64,000 nt of DNA from Lota lota (GCA_026745465.1 JACYXH010000473.1:7379191-7443190); one strand, 5' to 3'. Positions 37,035-49,390 are shown, numbered from the stretch's first letter. Notes: a model not told the origin generated them from the sequence alone. A program made the numbers and translations.

Positions 37035-40000
37035 GAAAAGATCTCTAGTGTTTTTTGTGTGTGTGTTTGTGTGTACACATACATGCATGTATTTATGTAT
37101 GTCTGTATGTATGTATGTAGCTATGTATATATTAATGTATGTCTATCTGTCTGTTTGTCTTATGCATGCATGTCTGTGTGTGTGTATGCATCTGTTTATG
37201 TATGTAGGTAGGTAGGTAGGTATGTTGGTAGCGTTACCACAGATGTAGAACACAGCGGGCCAGCCCAGGGTCTGGCAGATCCAGGCGGTGAGCGGCAGGG
37301 CTGCGAAGGCCCCGAAGCTGGCCCCTGACCCGGAGATGCTGATCAGGGTGGAGCGCTCCAGCGGCGGAGCCCAGCGAGCCCACATGGCCATCATGGCGGG
37401 GAAGGTCACGCCCTGGGAGGAGGAGGACACACACACACACACACACACATACATATTTTACGATGAAAATGCATTCCCTGAAATCATTGCTTCCTTAATA
37501 GTTACCTACACACATCCAACCCCCCATACACACAAATACACACATTCACAAACACTCACACACACACACACACACACTCACACTCACACAACCCCCCCCA
37601 TCCCACCTCCCACACATGGGATTATCACCTCTCCGAAGCCCTCCAGGGCCCTCAGGGCAAACAGCGTCCTGGCCCCCCCCCGGGCGGCCATGGGCGTGAG
37701 CAGGGTGAGCAGCGCTGTGCCCAGCACCCCTCCCCCCAGGTACAGCGTGCCCCCGTAGTGGCCGGCCAGGTAGCCGCCCGGGATCTGGGTGAGCAGGTAC
37801 CCGAAGAAGAACGCCCCCAGCAGCCAGCCCTGGGTCTGCGCATCCCACGGGTACTGGGGTCCCTGGGGTGGAGGAAACCATAGAAGGAGGTGGTGGTGGT
37901 GGTGGTGATGGTGGTGGAGGTGGAGGTGGTGGTGGTGGTGATGGTGGTGGTGGTGATGGTGGTGGTGGTGGTGATGGTGGTGGTGGTGGTGGTGATGGTG
38001 GTGGAGGTGGTGATGGTGGTGGTGGTGATGGTGATGGTGATGGTGGTGGTGGTGGTGGTGATGGTGGTGGTGGTGATGGTGGTGGTGATGGTGGTGGTGG
38101 TGATGGTGATGGTGGTGGTGGTGGTGGTGATGGTGGTGGTGGTGATGGTGGTGGTGATGGTGGTGGTGGTGATGGTGGTGGTGGTGGTGATGGTGATGGT
38201 GATGGTGGTGATGGTGGTGACAATAAAGATGATGATGGATGATGATAGATGATGACAATTAGGATGATGTGAGAATAGATACATAGGAGAAAAAAGAAAA
38301 GAAAAAAGAACCATAAGCACTTCACGGAAAGGACAAAGGAATATCAAACGTGGGAACATGAGCTACGAACACAAACAAATCTAAGATTCAGTGGGACCGC
38401 GGTGACAGGGTGAAAGGTCGCGGCCTCACCGTATCAATCAGGACAGCGGGCACGCTGCTGTTGTCTGTGATCGGCAGCGGACAAGCGGCCACCAGGGAGC
38501 GGTTGGCCGTCGGCACGGCATCCGTGTTGTTCACCATGGCTACCATGGCGACGCTGAGGTTGACGCGGAGACCATAGACCACGGAGAAGCCGAAGAACAT
38601 CATGATGGCCAGGGTGTAGCGGGCCGAGCAGCATTGCGGAGGCACTGGGGAGAGGGCAGTCTAGTGGTTAGGGCGTCGGACATGCACTTCCTACATTTCA
38701 ATTCAAAGGGGACTTACCTAGATACTCGGATGTAAGACAGTGGCAGTTAAAATAAAACATATGGGAGACATCCCGGTCCTGTCACTTAACTTCTACTGAA
38801 GCAACCAGACATAATGTAAGATAAGTAGTGTGATTAATGGACTAGGTAGACAATAAGAAACCTTAAAATGTATATTGCGTCTTATTCATATTAACTTATA
38901 TATCTACATGCTATATATATATATATATATATATATGCTACATATGCACATGCTCTCTGTCATATGATACTCACAGGACCACAGCAGGCATTCTAACAAT
39001 GCATTTCTTACTAGACCCATAGTCAGCTCATGACTGGCCACAAAGATGCTGACTACATGTCCAACCTGCTAACAGCACGCTTCTCATTTTCAAAATAAAA
39101 GCACTGTCCTTGCACATTGGACCTCACTTGTTATTTTGGAGGCTATTCTTCCGGTAAGATATTAATTTAAAGAGTATAACAAAAGAAAAAAATATATTAA
39201 TAATATAATCATTTATTGGATACATTTATTATGTTTTTTTCTTTTGCTGTACAGTAGGCAAAAAAAGGGGTGAGTGAATGAACACGACACACTTTCAAGG
39301 GTTTCTCATTCCGAGAGCATAAAGCCTTCTTTCCTGAACGACCAGGACGAGAATTATTACGTATTTCTTTTTTAATCTTTTTTATGACACAAAGCTTGAC
39401 CCATTCCCTTGATCTTGATTATTATTCAATCAGAATTAAATAAAAGTTGTTTCCAAGAAGATTTTGTTTCATAATTGATTGTTTTAGAGCGCAAGACAAG
39501 CCGAGCGCAACACTATATTTTGAGACAAGCGCAATTATTATATTTTGACAATGACAAGCGAAGTCCTACACTGTTGATCAGCAAATGTATAGGTTGGCAA
39601 TTTATTCATTGTTGGGAAATTATAAACGAGCTCATGTGGCCTTCTGGGCTCTAAGCCGTCTGTCTTTCAAATGCAACTCCAAGATACACCCGTGTTTTAG
39701 CACAGTTCTGGTCAGGGAGCTTTTTCGAAAGAGGACAACGATTTGTAGGTTGGGTAATTCAATTAAAATTTCAATTCTATTCAATTTTATTTGTATAGCC
39801 CTTAATCACAATCTCATAGGTCTTAAAATGCCATATATTTATGACACTGAGGGCAAGAAAAAACTCCCTTAATTAGCAAGGAAAAAATCTTGAGAAGGAA
39901 CGCAGAGTGGAGTATCCCTCCTTCCAGGGATGGTTAGGAGTGCAATGGGTGCCATCATTGACATACATAGAGTCTAGTACTATCTCAGTTGATCCAGTAG

Positions 40001-41292
40001 TTTGCTTGCTTCCATGGCTGCAGAACACTGTGTGCCGAATTGTGACATATCTGGCAACTAGGTGTCCTCTGAGATTAGTGAATCATAACACCCATGCCAA
40101 AACAAATACAAACGATCCAACCCAGAACTAAATTGTAAAAGGATATCATACTGTAGCAACAATGTTGAACAACAAGGCTGCAGCATTGCTGTCATGGAAC
40201 CATTATTTCAACTTAGCATGTTCCCTTAAACTCTGATGATGTCGAATGGTAATTTTAAGATGCAGTACAGTTAATTTGTCACATATTGTACCTTTAAGCC
40301 AAGTCAAGGTGAAAAACGGTGAAATTTATTTTTACCTGCCACTAGCAGTTAGGTTGTATCAGTGAGAAGTTTGCAGGAAAAACTGCCAAGCAGCAGAAAA
40401 TTGAGGCAGTTGAACTGAAGCCAGAGGGGAAAAAAAGGAAAAGGAAGTGAAAGAAGCAGCCCCAACAAAAGAGTATATTTTTCCCTGTCTTTTGATTTGT
40501 GATTAAAAGGGCAGTACTTGGTCTAGTGCAAGGGTCAGCAACCCGCGACTCTCCCACCACTCTGCAGTGGCTCCCTGAAGCTTTGAAAGAAATTGAAATA
40601 AATACTGGCTATTTAAATTTTTTCTTTCAACGGGAACACCTCTTATTTTGGAGATCAAGGTGATACTGTGACACTAAAATAATGTTTTAATATTTTGTCA
40701 CCCAAAATAAAAGTCACATCCTTACAACTACAATTTTCATCAATGCAACAAACGATAGGCTATTAGTTATTTTATACATAGTATAACTATATATACAACT
40801 TTATACGCTGTGTTGTCTTCATTTTAGGGGTCAAATTGGTTTTTTGGCTCCAGATGAATTTTATTTGGTGGGAGAGGGACCAAAATGGCTCTTTCGATAG
40901 TGAAGGTTGCAGACCCCTGGTCTAGGGAACTGAATAGGCCTACCTGCTCAACTGATTGGTTATTCAGCCTTTGGACCAATAGGAATGTGTTTATGGTTTG
41001 GTGGATTTGACATGCCAGCATGATTGGGAGCTCAAAATAATGAAAGTGGGGTTTGATGCGTGGAATGGGTGGCGTGGGGTGGGGATGGCGTGTGTGTGTG
41101 AGCATGGGAGGGGGGGGGGGGGGGGGTATGAGCGTAAATGCCCTGGTGGTACTAATCCAGCCATGATTAGGATTATTAGGATTATTCTCATCACACACCT
41201 GCTTCAAACTCAATCAAAGGTTCGTTATCGCCGGCCCCGTCACTCTCCTCCACGGGGGCGGGGTTGATGGAGTATCCGTTCTGCAGCGCCAT
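33813..41292 (-). CDS. slc17a5: Sialin, lysosomal H+/sialic acid cotransporter
   Basis: A complete gene with ten coding exons: 41199-41292, 38430-38644, 37629-37862, 37238-37412, 36827-36945, 36290-36451, 35831-35963, 35133-35280, 34441-34531 and 33813-33986. They total 1,545 bp and encode 514 residues (human 495). It is a 12-helix major facilitator protein that exports sialic acid from lysosomes. The N-terminal DNEPLI fits a [DE]xxxL[LI] lysosomal sorting signal. Helix 1 has [18 protein letters not shown], keeping the Arg altered in human Salla disease. Other anchors are [64 protein letters not shown] and [17 protein letters not shown]. At the position of human His183 this protein has Met. 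Microsatellites sit just before most splice acceptors. It lies next to eef1a, as in human 6q13. Confidence 0.95.
35300..37600. repeat. Microsatellite series in slc17a5 introns
   Basis: Successive introns contain GA tracts (35301-35420, 36012-36190, 36950-37033) and CA tracts (35610-35762, 36457-36715, 37428-37450, 37556-37577), with a TATG/GTAG tract at about 37095-37225. On the gene's sense strand they read as CT or TG repeats, and most stand directly before acceptors. Confidence 0.93.
37880..38222. repeat. GGT/GAT triplet array in slc17a5 intron 2
   Basis: About 340 bp of ggtggt and gatggt triplets, reading ACC/ATC on the gene's sense strand. It immediately precedes exon 3 and produces spurious His-, Gly- or Pro-rich open frames. 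Confidence 0.97.
38644..38680 (+). repeat. SINE head fragment
   Basis: The stretch gcagtctagtggttagggcg resembles the tRNA-like head of the window's SINE family; the rest is not recognisable. Confidence 0.4.
39765..39975 (+). repeat. Dispersed teleost-type repeat in slc17a5 intron 1
   Basis: The segment starts near attcaattttatttgtatag and includes gcaagaaaaaactccctt and tgagaaggaacgcagagtgg, phrases I recognise from common fish repeats. Its ends are not defined. Confidence 0.45.
40529..40919. mobile_element. Non-autonomous hAT-like element (MITE)
   Basis: A 391-bp element with terminal inverted repeats CAAGGGTCAGCAACC (left) and CCAGGGGTCTGCAACC-like (right, on the opposite strand; the outer edge is uncertain by one base). 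It is flanked by 8-bp near-duplications gtctagtg (40521-40528) and gtctaggg (40920-40927). The ends and 8-bp duplication are typical of hAT transposons. It has no coding capacity and lies in slc17a5 intron 1. Confidence 0.8.
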
Positions 41293-43375
41293 TGGCTGTC
41301 GATCCACACTGGAACCCCGAGGAACCGATCCAAGCACAGCCAAGTCAGCCTATCTGACCCTGGTGTCCAGGGGATCAGAGAGACAGAGGAGGATCAGGGT
41401 CACCCATCATAGACACACATACTGACCAATGGACCCGGTGTAACAGACTAAGTATGGACTTAGACCATCAATAGTAAGGCACGTAACCAGAGCTCAGAGA
41501 CTATTGTCCAAGATGCACGCGAGTGTTATTTTATTGTTATTATGACATTGTTGGTTGTCAAAACTCCGCAACCTCCTCCTCACACAGTTTCAATGTAGAG
41601 GTTGTAAATATTAGGCCTACTGTGGCTCATGATACATATATAACCCTGAGATTTGGGATTCCTTGGGTGTCATGTGAGTGAATGGGGCCAATGCGTGACT
41701 GCCGGAGGACTAGGTAATAATTATGAGCCAGATACAGGCTAGTGATTTTTACTTTTAAAGAGTGAGGTCAATAACAACGGTTATCACTGTCTCGGGGGAA
41801 ATCACCCTTCAACGTGAGCTGGATTGGGGACAGGCTGTGCTGGAGCCCCCACTTGGGTAAACACTTCTCAGGATATTAAGGAGTGGGGGGAGACCACGAA
41901 AAAACGACGATGAAGGTTTGAGGAAGCATGTGATGTAAATCTGCCAACAGGAAACTGCTGGCACACACACCAAAAGCCTTGTCTCCATATTTTCTGTTTG
42001 GTATTTGAATGTTAAGTTAAATACATGTACATACACATGGGAATGAGCTACTGTATGATGGTATGTCAATAATGGATAAACTGCTATTTTTTGTGGTGCG
42101 AGGTAAAAAAGAAAAGAAAAGACAACTACGATCATACGAAGCTATTCGTCTTGCGTTTGTTTTGTTTGTTTTTATGTAACATTGTATTGCGGTGAGAATG
42201 GGGTATATCATAGCAGTGTAACTACAAAAACAGAACTATGACATCAAAAGTATGTTGTGACGCTGCTTCTGTGTGGTGAACCAAGCAGTCACATGAGTGA
42301 GATGTCTTTCTCTCTCTCTCTCTCTCGTCTGAAAAAAAAAGGTGTGACATAGCCCTTTCTAAGAACTACCCTACTACAAACATCAGTCTAGCTATTTGCA
42401 TTAGGCTACTGGGTACTGTAGATTAACAGAGTCAACCTTTACTGAATTTAGTAGTGATGATGTTCGGCTTATATGATTGTATAACTTAATATATCTTATT
42501 AGGCCTACTATACATAGTTGTAATTAGCCATGTATTACTAGAGAACTTACTATGCCATTCATAATCATGTGTACAAACAGGGGCAGTCATCCACGAAACA
42601 AACACACTTAAAAGCTATAACGTTAAAGGTACCTGTCTTAATAGATATGCAGCGTAGACATTGGTTGTCATTAGTTGTCTAGGTTAGAACGCAGATTCAC
42701 GACTACGTTAAACAGCCTGTAATGTTATAACGTTATTATGATTAATATTCTCTTTAAATCTTACTTTCTGGAAGGTCTTCTCGGCCCAACACGGTTTGGA
42801 CGAAGTGTTTCTGTGCTTCGATTCCTAAAAAAGGGGCTCATACTATCCTGTCAACAGTATCAGCAACCGGCAAACTGTCAATTGTGAGCCTAGATGATTT
42901 GGCTTACCCTTCGAGCAGGAAAACACAAGTCACATGAGCCAATCAGGGCTGCGCATCGGCTGCGTGTGAGCGGATGGTTGTACGTTTATGTTGACGTCTA
43001 TCCGTATGGTGCGACTGTCAGTGCAAAGTGACGCATCCCCCGCTCCACGTCACTGACGTTACTCCGACTCTTCCTGCTTGCCTTGCTTCCCACAATTACC
43101 AAGTTGTTAGCTACATTTTTCAAAACCTATTTTATATTTACTACTACATATAGTGTGTTATTTCTGCCTCGTCGGTTCTATTGGGATTCGTTTACATCTT
43201 TAAAAAATATATATAATTTGACTAGTATGTTTTGTATTCGTTGTTATGGAAACGGAATTGTATCCAAAACATCCACTTGATTGGCCGAATCCAGCGACCA
43301 GGAGACTTTAGTTAACATTAAAGTATCGTTTTCCTTGTCATTCAGCCTAACCTTTAACTACCAAGTGTCGTATCC
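41293..43375. promoter_or_regulatory. Divergent intergenic region of slc17a5 and mycbp
   Basis: The 2.1 kb between the two start codons should hold both promoters. A possible slc17a5 5'UTR exon lies on the minus strand near 42769-42830, ending at a gtaaga donor. Directly upstream of mycbp, gatgcgactg-type GC-richer DNA at 42.95-43.08 kb with several tgacg motifs looks promoter-like. None of this is certain. Confidence 0.35.
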
Positions 43376-44878
43376 ATGGCCCATTACAGAGTAAGTAGCT
43401 ACAATAAAGTACAAATTGTTTTTCATGGTCTGCTTAGCCATTGGTGGTAAGGTGGTGTTGCTATTATTTATGCCCAGTAATGTACTTAACATTTAATATT
43501 GTTATTTTCAGTGTACAATTATATACATTCATATTCGTTGTTGTAGGCATCAGAATCTAAACGTGAACAATTTAGAAGGTACCTCGAAAAATCAGGGGTG
43601 CTTGATGGCCTGACCAATGGTAAGTATATAACAAACGTGTTTTAACCGTATTCAAAAGATGGTGTGAGGCTTTCTACCATTACACTATCAATATTATCAT
43701 GATGATGTCTTAATTTCTTTGTTTTTTCACAGTGTTGGTGACACTTTATGAGGAGCCTGACAAACCAAACAATGCCTTGGAGTATCCTTTATGTGATCCT
43801 GTATTTGTTTCCATGTCCATATTTAAACTGTATATTAGGTAGGGTGACCAGACGTCCCTGGCTGGAGCTGTGTCCCCGTTTTTCAAAAAGGATAAAAAAA
43901 AGTTGTTCATCTGGTCACCTTATTATTAGGCCTCTCACTATTCCTTAGCCTATGCTCCGATCCTTCAGAGAAGGCAATTAGGGAGTAAAATATGGAGTAT
44001 AATGAGGATATTTAATATTACATCAAATGTATCTCATATATATATATCATATAGTGTATATATCCCTTTACCGTGGCTGCAGTCACAGTGGGAACCAAAC
44101 GGTCTAGTCCTTCACTCTGTGGTGTAGCTTCATAAAGCAGAACCTGGGGCCGGCGGGTGGAGATCCGGCTGACGTGGAGGCCCTGCGAGAGGAGATGGCC
44201 GAGCTCCAGCAGAAATACGACCTGCTGGTCCAGGAGAACATGGAACTCAGACAGAAGGTGGGGAAATGACTAGCTCACAGCTGTGAGTGCACGTCATAGT
44301 TGAGGTTTATAACCAAAACGAAAGGGGGGAAAATCATGCTCCAGGAATCCTACAGGTATACTACTAAACACCCTAACCCCTTCTAGACTATTCTGCCCCC
44401 CCCTCACGATAGTCTAGTAGTGAGGGTGTTTGACACCTAGCTGAAAGGTTCTGGTTTTGAACCCCGATGTCTGCAGTGTACCTGTAGGCATCCCTGAGCA
44501 AGATGCCCTATCCCCAACATGTTCATTAGATTTTCATTCTGGGGCAGGGCTGGCGTCTCTCCTGTAAACACCCCTTCAATTTAGTATCAATAAGTGGAGG
44601 AAAGGTGTGTGGCATTAACACTTAATTAATCAGCAGGTGACCGGGTAACCATATCAGCCAATAACATGCATGCAATAGCAAGTGTTAAACCTGAAGAGGG
44701 AGTCATCTAATGCAAACCAATCAACAAGTGGTGTTGGGGTTTGGCTTTTCTTTAACGGCAATCTAAAATACATTCACTGTAAGCTAAATGGTAAATGGCT
44801 AAATAGTAAATGTTTAACTTCTTTGGTTCTCAGCTTTTGCAGTATGATCCCCAGCCGGAGGAGGGAGCCACTGAATAA
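43376..44878 (+). CDS. mycbp: c-Myc-binding protein (AMY-1)
   Basis: A complete small gene with five coding exons: 43376-43390, 43547-43619, 43733-43781, 44128-44257 and 44834-44878. They total 312 bp and encode 103 residues, the same length as human MYCBP. It starts MAHYR, then ASESKREQFRRYLEKSGVLD and LVTLYEEPDKPNNAL, and ends with a leucine-rich coiled coil (ELQQKYDLLVQENMELRQK) and QYDPQPEEGATE. MYCBP binds the N-terminus of MYC and also AKAP and cilium-linked proteins (family knowledge). Introns are GT-AG. The gene converges on gja9, its neighbour in human as well, but there the two lie in the same direction. Confidence 0.95.
44400..44565 (+). repeat. tRNA-like SINE copy in last mycbp intron
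   Basis: An A-box-like tagtctagtagtgagggtgt, a B-box-like ggttttgaacccc and the family core gatgtctgcagtgtacctgt, followed by gagcaagatgccctatcccc. Same family and orientation as the 15.35-kb copy. Confidence 0.6.
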
Positions 44879-45009
44879 AGAAGATTCACCGTTTTTAATA
44901 ACAGTTGTATAGCAGGGTTTTGTTTTGTAGTTTATAAATCATTGTTTTCCCTCGAGGATGGAAGAACAGTGTAAACTAAAACCTCTGTGGAATTTCGGGG
45001 AGAGACCAA

Positions 45010-45015
45010 AATAAA
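45010..45015 (+). other. mycbp: mycbp poly(A) signal
   Basis: AATAAA 131 nt after the stop codon, on the plus strand. Confidence 0.6.
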
Positions 45016-46239
45016 AAGGATGGTGGTTAATTGTACATCAAAATAACTTTTTGTGTTTATCATTGACATCACATTACAAACTCCAAATCAACTCCTGTTC
45101 ATGTCCTTTATTATTGCATAATATTCTCATGAAGGGGTGGTGATTTGACATTCTACCAATTCATGGCTAATAGAAAGATCTAATCAAATTTCTCACTGTG
45201 TAAAGGGTAGAACAAATAAAACTACAAAAAAACTAAGGACTAAGGTAAGGACGAAAAGAGAGACAGGATTCATAGATCGACTTGTGACTTGTTACATAAC
45301 ACTGAAAACAGTAGAATAACCTCATGCGTTATTGACTTCATGCCCCAGTTTTTCAATGTTCTGGCTATTTTTAGAATACTATGATGCACACCATCAGAGG
45401 TCATCAGGGGTCACCCACTTAACGGACAGGAAAACAATGCAAGATGCACTTCTGGTCTTTATTAAGCATGACCTAATATTCAATGCATTTGGAGTGCATG
45501 AGCGGTAAATGGGTTTCCTAACCTTATATGTCTTCTTTTTCTTCCTTTAAATGTACGTTTTAGTCAGATGGATATACTGTTTGGATATAGCTTCTTATAT
45601 AATACAGAAAAAGATGTTACTTTGTGCCAAATAAACACTGCTTATTGAATTGGATTGGAATGGATGGATTGAAAATGGGTGTGAAGTGTATCATTTGTCG
45701 TTCATTACAGGCAATAGACTATTGACAGCTTATTTTGCCATGGCTGATAATGGCGTAATAATTCAAGGCTACATCTATGCTCCCAGTTACAAATTGGCAG
45801 TGATTGCTTCACATGTCCTTTCTAAATAGACTGGGTGCATGGTAAGCGTTACATGGACCCGTCCTAGATCCAATCCATCAATCCCATGCATGGCAGGTTA
45901 GCAAGATATCTAATGTTAGTTTGTAAATTACAAAAACTCTGAATAGAATAAACATAGTTAGACAATTTAAACCTGACTCTAAACACTAAAGACACTAACA
46001 TTTTGATCATTTGGTTAGTAAGTGAATGGAAATTAATGGTAAGTAAAGTACTGCAATCATAATTCCGGCTAAACCTGTACAAATGTTAACTACGGTAAGA
46101 AAATGCTGCTGCCTCTTGCCGCCTCTGCTCGCATCAGTCTATGGCATGCGAGCATGCCATAGAAAAGGAAAGACCAGCATGAGATCAACTCAGGTGGGAG
46201 TCCGGTGCACAGTTGGGGTGGGGGGAGGGGGGTCGGCAG
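45016..46239. other. Spacer between convergent mycbp and gja9
   Basis: No gene is visible. It presumably contains the gja9 3'UTR and the end of mycbp transcription. Confidence 0.5.
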
Positions 46240-47772
46240 CTATACCTGCAGGTCAGTGGCGGCAATCCTGCTGCTAGCGCTGCTAGCCACCGAGATGCGG
46301 CGGTTGGGGGAGGAAGCGGCGGGGCTGTTGCTCTCCCGGCTGTGCCGAGATGCCGAGCTCAGCTCGCCTGCAGAGTCCGGGCTCCGGGACCGGCTCGGCC
46401 TCTTGGCCTCCGTCTTGGGGAATGTCCGGATGCGGGGCCCGGTGAAGGAGCTTCGAACCTTTCCGCCGACGTTCCCCGGGTATGAGTCCCCGCTGTCGGA
46501 TACGTTGCCCTCCACCACCGTGGAACAGTTCCAGGGCGGGCTGGCGCGGCGGGTTTTCCTCATGGGGTTCCCCGCCAGGGAGAGGCATGAGGAGGTGTCT
46601 CTGGCGGGGAGGGTGGGGTACTCGGAGCCTCCGCACTCCACGTCTCCGTGAAGGGCCGGCCCCCTGGCCAGCAGCTCCTCTGGCCGGGCCTGCTTGTCCA
46701 CGGGTGGGGAGCGCGGCTCACTGCTGGTGTTGTTGGATTTGCTGTTCTGCTCCGTGGAGCTCGGCATCGCCACCGCCTCATTGCGGACTCCGGGGCCCAG
46801 CTTGGCCCCCCCACCGAGGTCCGGGGGGAGTGTGGGGACGAAGGCGGAGGAGGTGTTGAGGAGAGGGTAGGTCGGCCCGTTGCCCTGCTTCTCCAACAGC
46901 AGCGTGTACCCGCTGGGGGCGGTGGGGATGGTGGCCTTGCGACCCACCGAGGTGCCACTGCACACCTGGTGCACCACCGAATTCTTTTTGGACTTGCTGA
47001 CGTAGTAGTCGTCCAGGTCGTCCTTGAGGTGGGGGTAGTAGTCCAGGAGGCCCTTCTTCAGCTTCCTGTAGCCCAGGTGCAGGATCTCCAGCAGGCTGAG
47101 GAACAGCGAGATGCAGGCGATGGCCTGCATGAACATCATGAACACCGTCTTCTCCGTGGGCCGCGACACGAAGCAGTCCACCAGGTTGGGGCACGGCTCC
47201 CTCTCGCACTTGAACAGCGGGTCCAGGCGGTGGCCATAGAGCAGGTACTGGCCCGTCATGAAGCCCACCTCCACCGCGGAGCGCGTGACGATGTGGGCCA
47301 CGTACGTGCGCAGCAGCGACCCCCGCAGCGGCGCCTTGTTGAGCTTGCCCTGCTCCAGCTGCCTCATCTCACGCTCGATCCTCCGCCGCACCTCCACGTG
47401 CTCCGCCTCCACCCCGTCCAGCTCGCGCCGCAGCGCCGACTTCTTGCAGTGGCGCTCCTTCTCCAGGGCGCGCAGCTGGTAGATGGCGTGGCCCATGTAG
47501 ACCAGCGACGGGGAGGACACAAAGATCACCTGCAGCACCCAGTAGCGGATGAGGGAGATGGGGAAGGCGCGGTCGTAGCACACGTTGCGGCAGCCGGGCT
47601 GGTCCGTGTTGCAGATGAAGTCGGACTGCTCGTCGTTCCACACGTCCTCCGCCGCCACGCCCAGCACCAGCATGCGGAAGATGAAGAGGATGGTGAGCCA
47701 GATCTTGCCCACCATGGTGGAGTGGATGTGGACCTCCTCCAAGATCCCGCCCAGGAAGTTCCAGTCTCCCAT
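46240..47772 (-). CDS. gja9: Gap junction alpha-9-like connexin
   Basis: A single uninterrupted 1,533-bp coding exon encodes 510 residues, as usual for connexins. Four transmembrane helices are visible. The two extracellular loops have the diagnostic cysteines: [12 protein letters not shown] (C-x6-C-x3-C, near residue 54) and [12 protein letters not shown] (C-x4-C-x5-C, near 190). The start [19 protein letters not shown], the cytoplasmic-loop [16 protein letters not shown] and the very end (S-rich, then ATDLQV) match GJA9 (Cx59/Cx58), whose human C-terminus is PTDLQI. The end can act as a PDZ ligand. Related fish connexins are retinal. Residues 270-500 are Ser/Pro-rich and disordered. The coding exon is strongly GC-rich. 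The adjacency with mycbp supports the assignment. Confidence 0.93.
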   Translation of the reverse strand: MGDWNFLGGILEEVHIHSTMVGKIWLTILFIFRMLVLGVAAEDVWNDEQSDFICNTDQPGCRNVCYDRAFPISLIRYWVLQVIFVSSPSLVYMGHAIYQLRALEKERHCKKSALRRELDGVEAEHVEVRRRIEREMRQLEQGKLNKAPLRGSLLRTYVAHIVTRSAVEVGFMTGQYLLYGHRLDPLFKCEREPCPNLVDCFVSRPTEKTVFMMFMQAIACISLFLSLLEILHLGYRKLKKGLLDYYPHLKDDLDDYYVSKSKKNSVVHQVCSGTSVGRKATIPTAPSGYTLLLEKQGNGPTYPLLNTSSAFVPTLPPDLGGGAKLGPGVRNEAVAMPSSTEQNSKSNNTSSEPRSPPVDKQARPEELLARGPALHGDVECGGSEYPTLPARDTSSCLSLAGNPMRKTRRASPPWNCSTVVEGNVSDSGDSYPGNVGGKVRSSFTGPRIRTFPKTEAKRPSRSRSPDSAGELSSASRHSRESNSPAASSPNRRISVASSASSRIAATDLQV

Positions 47773-49390
47773 TTTTCACACAGATCTTGCTGGAGGCAAA
47801 ATATCATTGGTGGGTTTAGTTGGTTTGGTTTATTTTTGTGAAGAATATCAGCACAGGAAATCTACTTTGAACAAACATTCTTGACTAACCCAGGTCTCAT
47901 ATGGGACTAGTTTTATTACATTCTTCTTCTTAGTTATAAGGTTATAAGGGCGTATATCACCAATGGCACAGATAGGAATTCAATTATGTTTATTCCTTTA
48001 AAAGATTTTACAAAAATGTGCCTGCCTTGGCAAGTGAATTATTACCTTAAAACATCAAAAGTGATGAGATAGCAATTCCAAAACCGAGAAGAATATCAAT
48101 TTCAAAGACATACGTACCTTCTCACATTCAACTAACTTTGCCCCATTTCTAATTGGTAGAATGCATTCAGTTGCTTACCAAGAAACATCAATGAAAGTTT
48201 AAAATAGGTAAACGTACCGCTCATTTTGGATATGAAAAGTAAAGTCCTATCGCCCATTGCCATCTGGCTGTAAATCCACGACAACCAAAGCCCTGGCAAA
48301 CATTTAATCCATTGTTGTACTTTGTTGAAAAAACGATTTAGAAAAGATTATGAAGTCAGAAATATAAAATTAGCAGTTGGATTCAGGTTCCATCACTGCT
48401 GAAGCGCAGAACCAAATGATCCCTGGTCTCTTGTAGCGCTTCAGTTAACTTATAGAAGCCAACTCGCTAAATCAATGCTGTGTTCTTTTTCCATTCGCCC
48501 TCCAGGGGCGTGAACTGGATATCAGGGGGTTCATGGCGTGGCCCCAACGGTTCATCCCAGGCAAAAAATGTATTACCAAATATGAAATCGGTTGTTTTTA
48601 TCCAAAGCAACTTTAAGAAATGTCAGATACATGTCATTAAGGAGCAGGTAGGGGTTAGGGGCGTCTTACTCAAGGATGCCTACAGGTCAGGCTTTGTACA
48701 TTGGGGATTGAACTCGGTACCCTTCGCCTCTTAGTCAAACAGCCTAACTCCGTACCAGAGCACACAAGATATCCCCGTGTTCCCTGCAACGATGGAAACC
48801 AATCCAGCTGTACAGACCCTATTCACAGGGGCATCATTGTTGGCCAAACACAGGTGTCACTCATGCATAGTTGTTTATAGGATAGTCGATTTTCAGGGTG
48901 ATTGGATGAAATATCTGCAAACCTTATAGGCCTACCCTGCATGGGTTCAGCTCTATCCGTATAGAAATTCTCAATAGCAGACAAGGTCACCATGACAAGC
49001 AACACAAATCAATCATTTAGTCAACATTATCAACAGTGTAATTACAATAAGGGCAAATAATCGGGCACATAGGAGACAGGTGGAGGAAAGAGTGTTTCTT
49101 ATATAACTTTTTTTCCACATCAGCTTTAATCTTTAGTCTTGTAGAACCCCCAATGCACGTGGGTCAAACAACCCACGTGTTTTATTACAGCGTCAAGAAT
49201 TTTATCAATAATCAATATACTATAACCCTTTTTATAAATGTCAATTGTTTTTATTTGGGTCGTTAAAATAGACTTCTGAGCAAATCGGACAAAATGATTG
49301 AGGTTCTCGGAAAGCAGAACGTGAACCAAAATGTGTAAGCCCATCTTGAAGAGGAAGAAAGCCATTCCAGTAAACAAATTTGTCATAACT
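47773..49390. other. Upstream region of gja9, with SINE; no gene
   Basis: It should contain the gja9 promoter and any non-coding first exon, but I cannot place either. An antisense SINE copy lies at about 48635-48760. Confidence 0.45.
48635..48760 (-). repeat. tRNA-like SINE copy, antisense
   Basis: Read on the minus strand it has the B-box-like gggtaccgagttcaatcccc, the short core aatgtacaaagcctgacctg and a gcatccttgagtaagacgcc tail, the same family as the 15.35- and 44.4-kb copies. Confidence 0.55.

Noticed and set aside
37546-38325. Long poly-His, Pro-rich or Gly-rich open frames
   Set aside because: They are readings of the GGT/GAT triplet array in slc17a5 intron 2 in several frames. 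They have no conserved start or domain, and exon 3 of slc17a5 explains their C-terminal parts.
46648-47841. 397-residue open frame antisense to gja9
   Set aside because: A shadow of the GC-rich connexin exon, rich in His, Leu, Val and Gln, with no recognisable domain.
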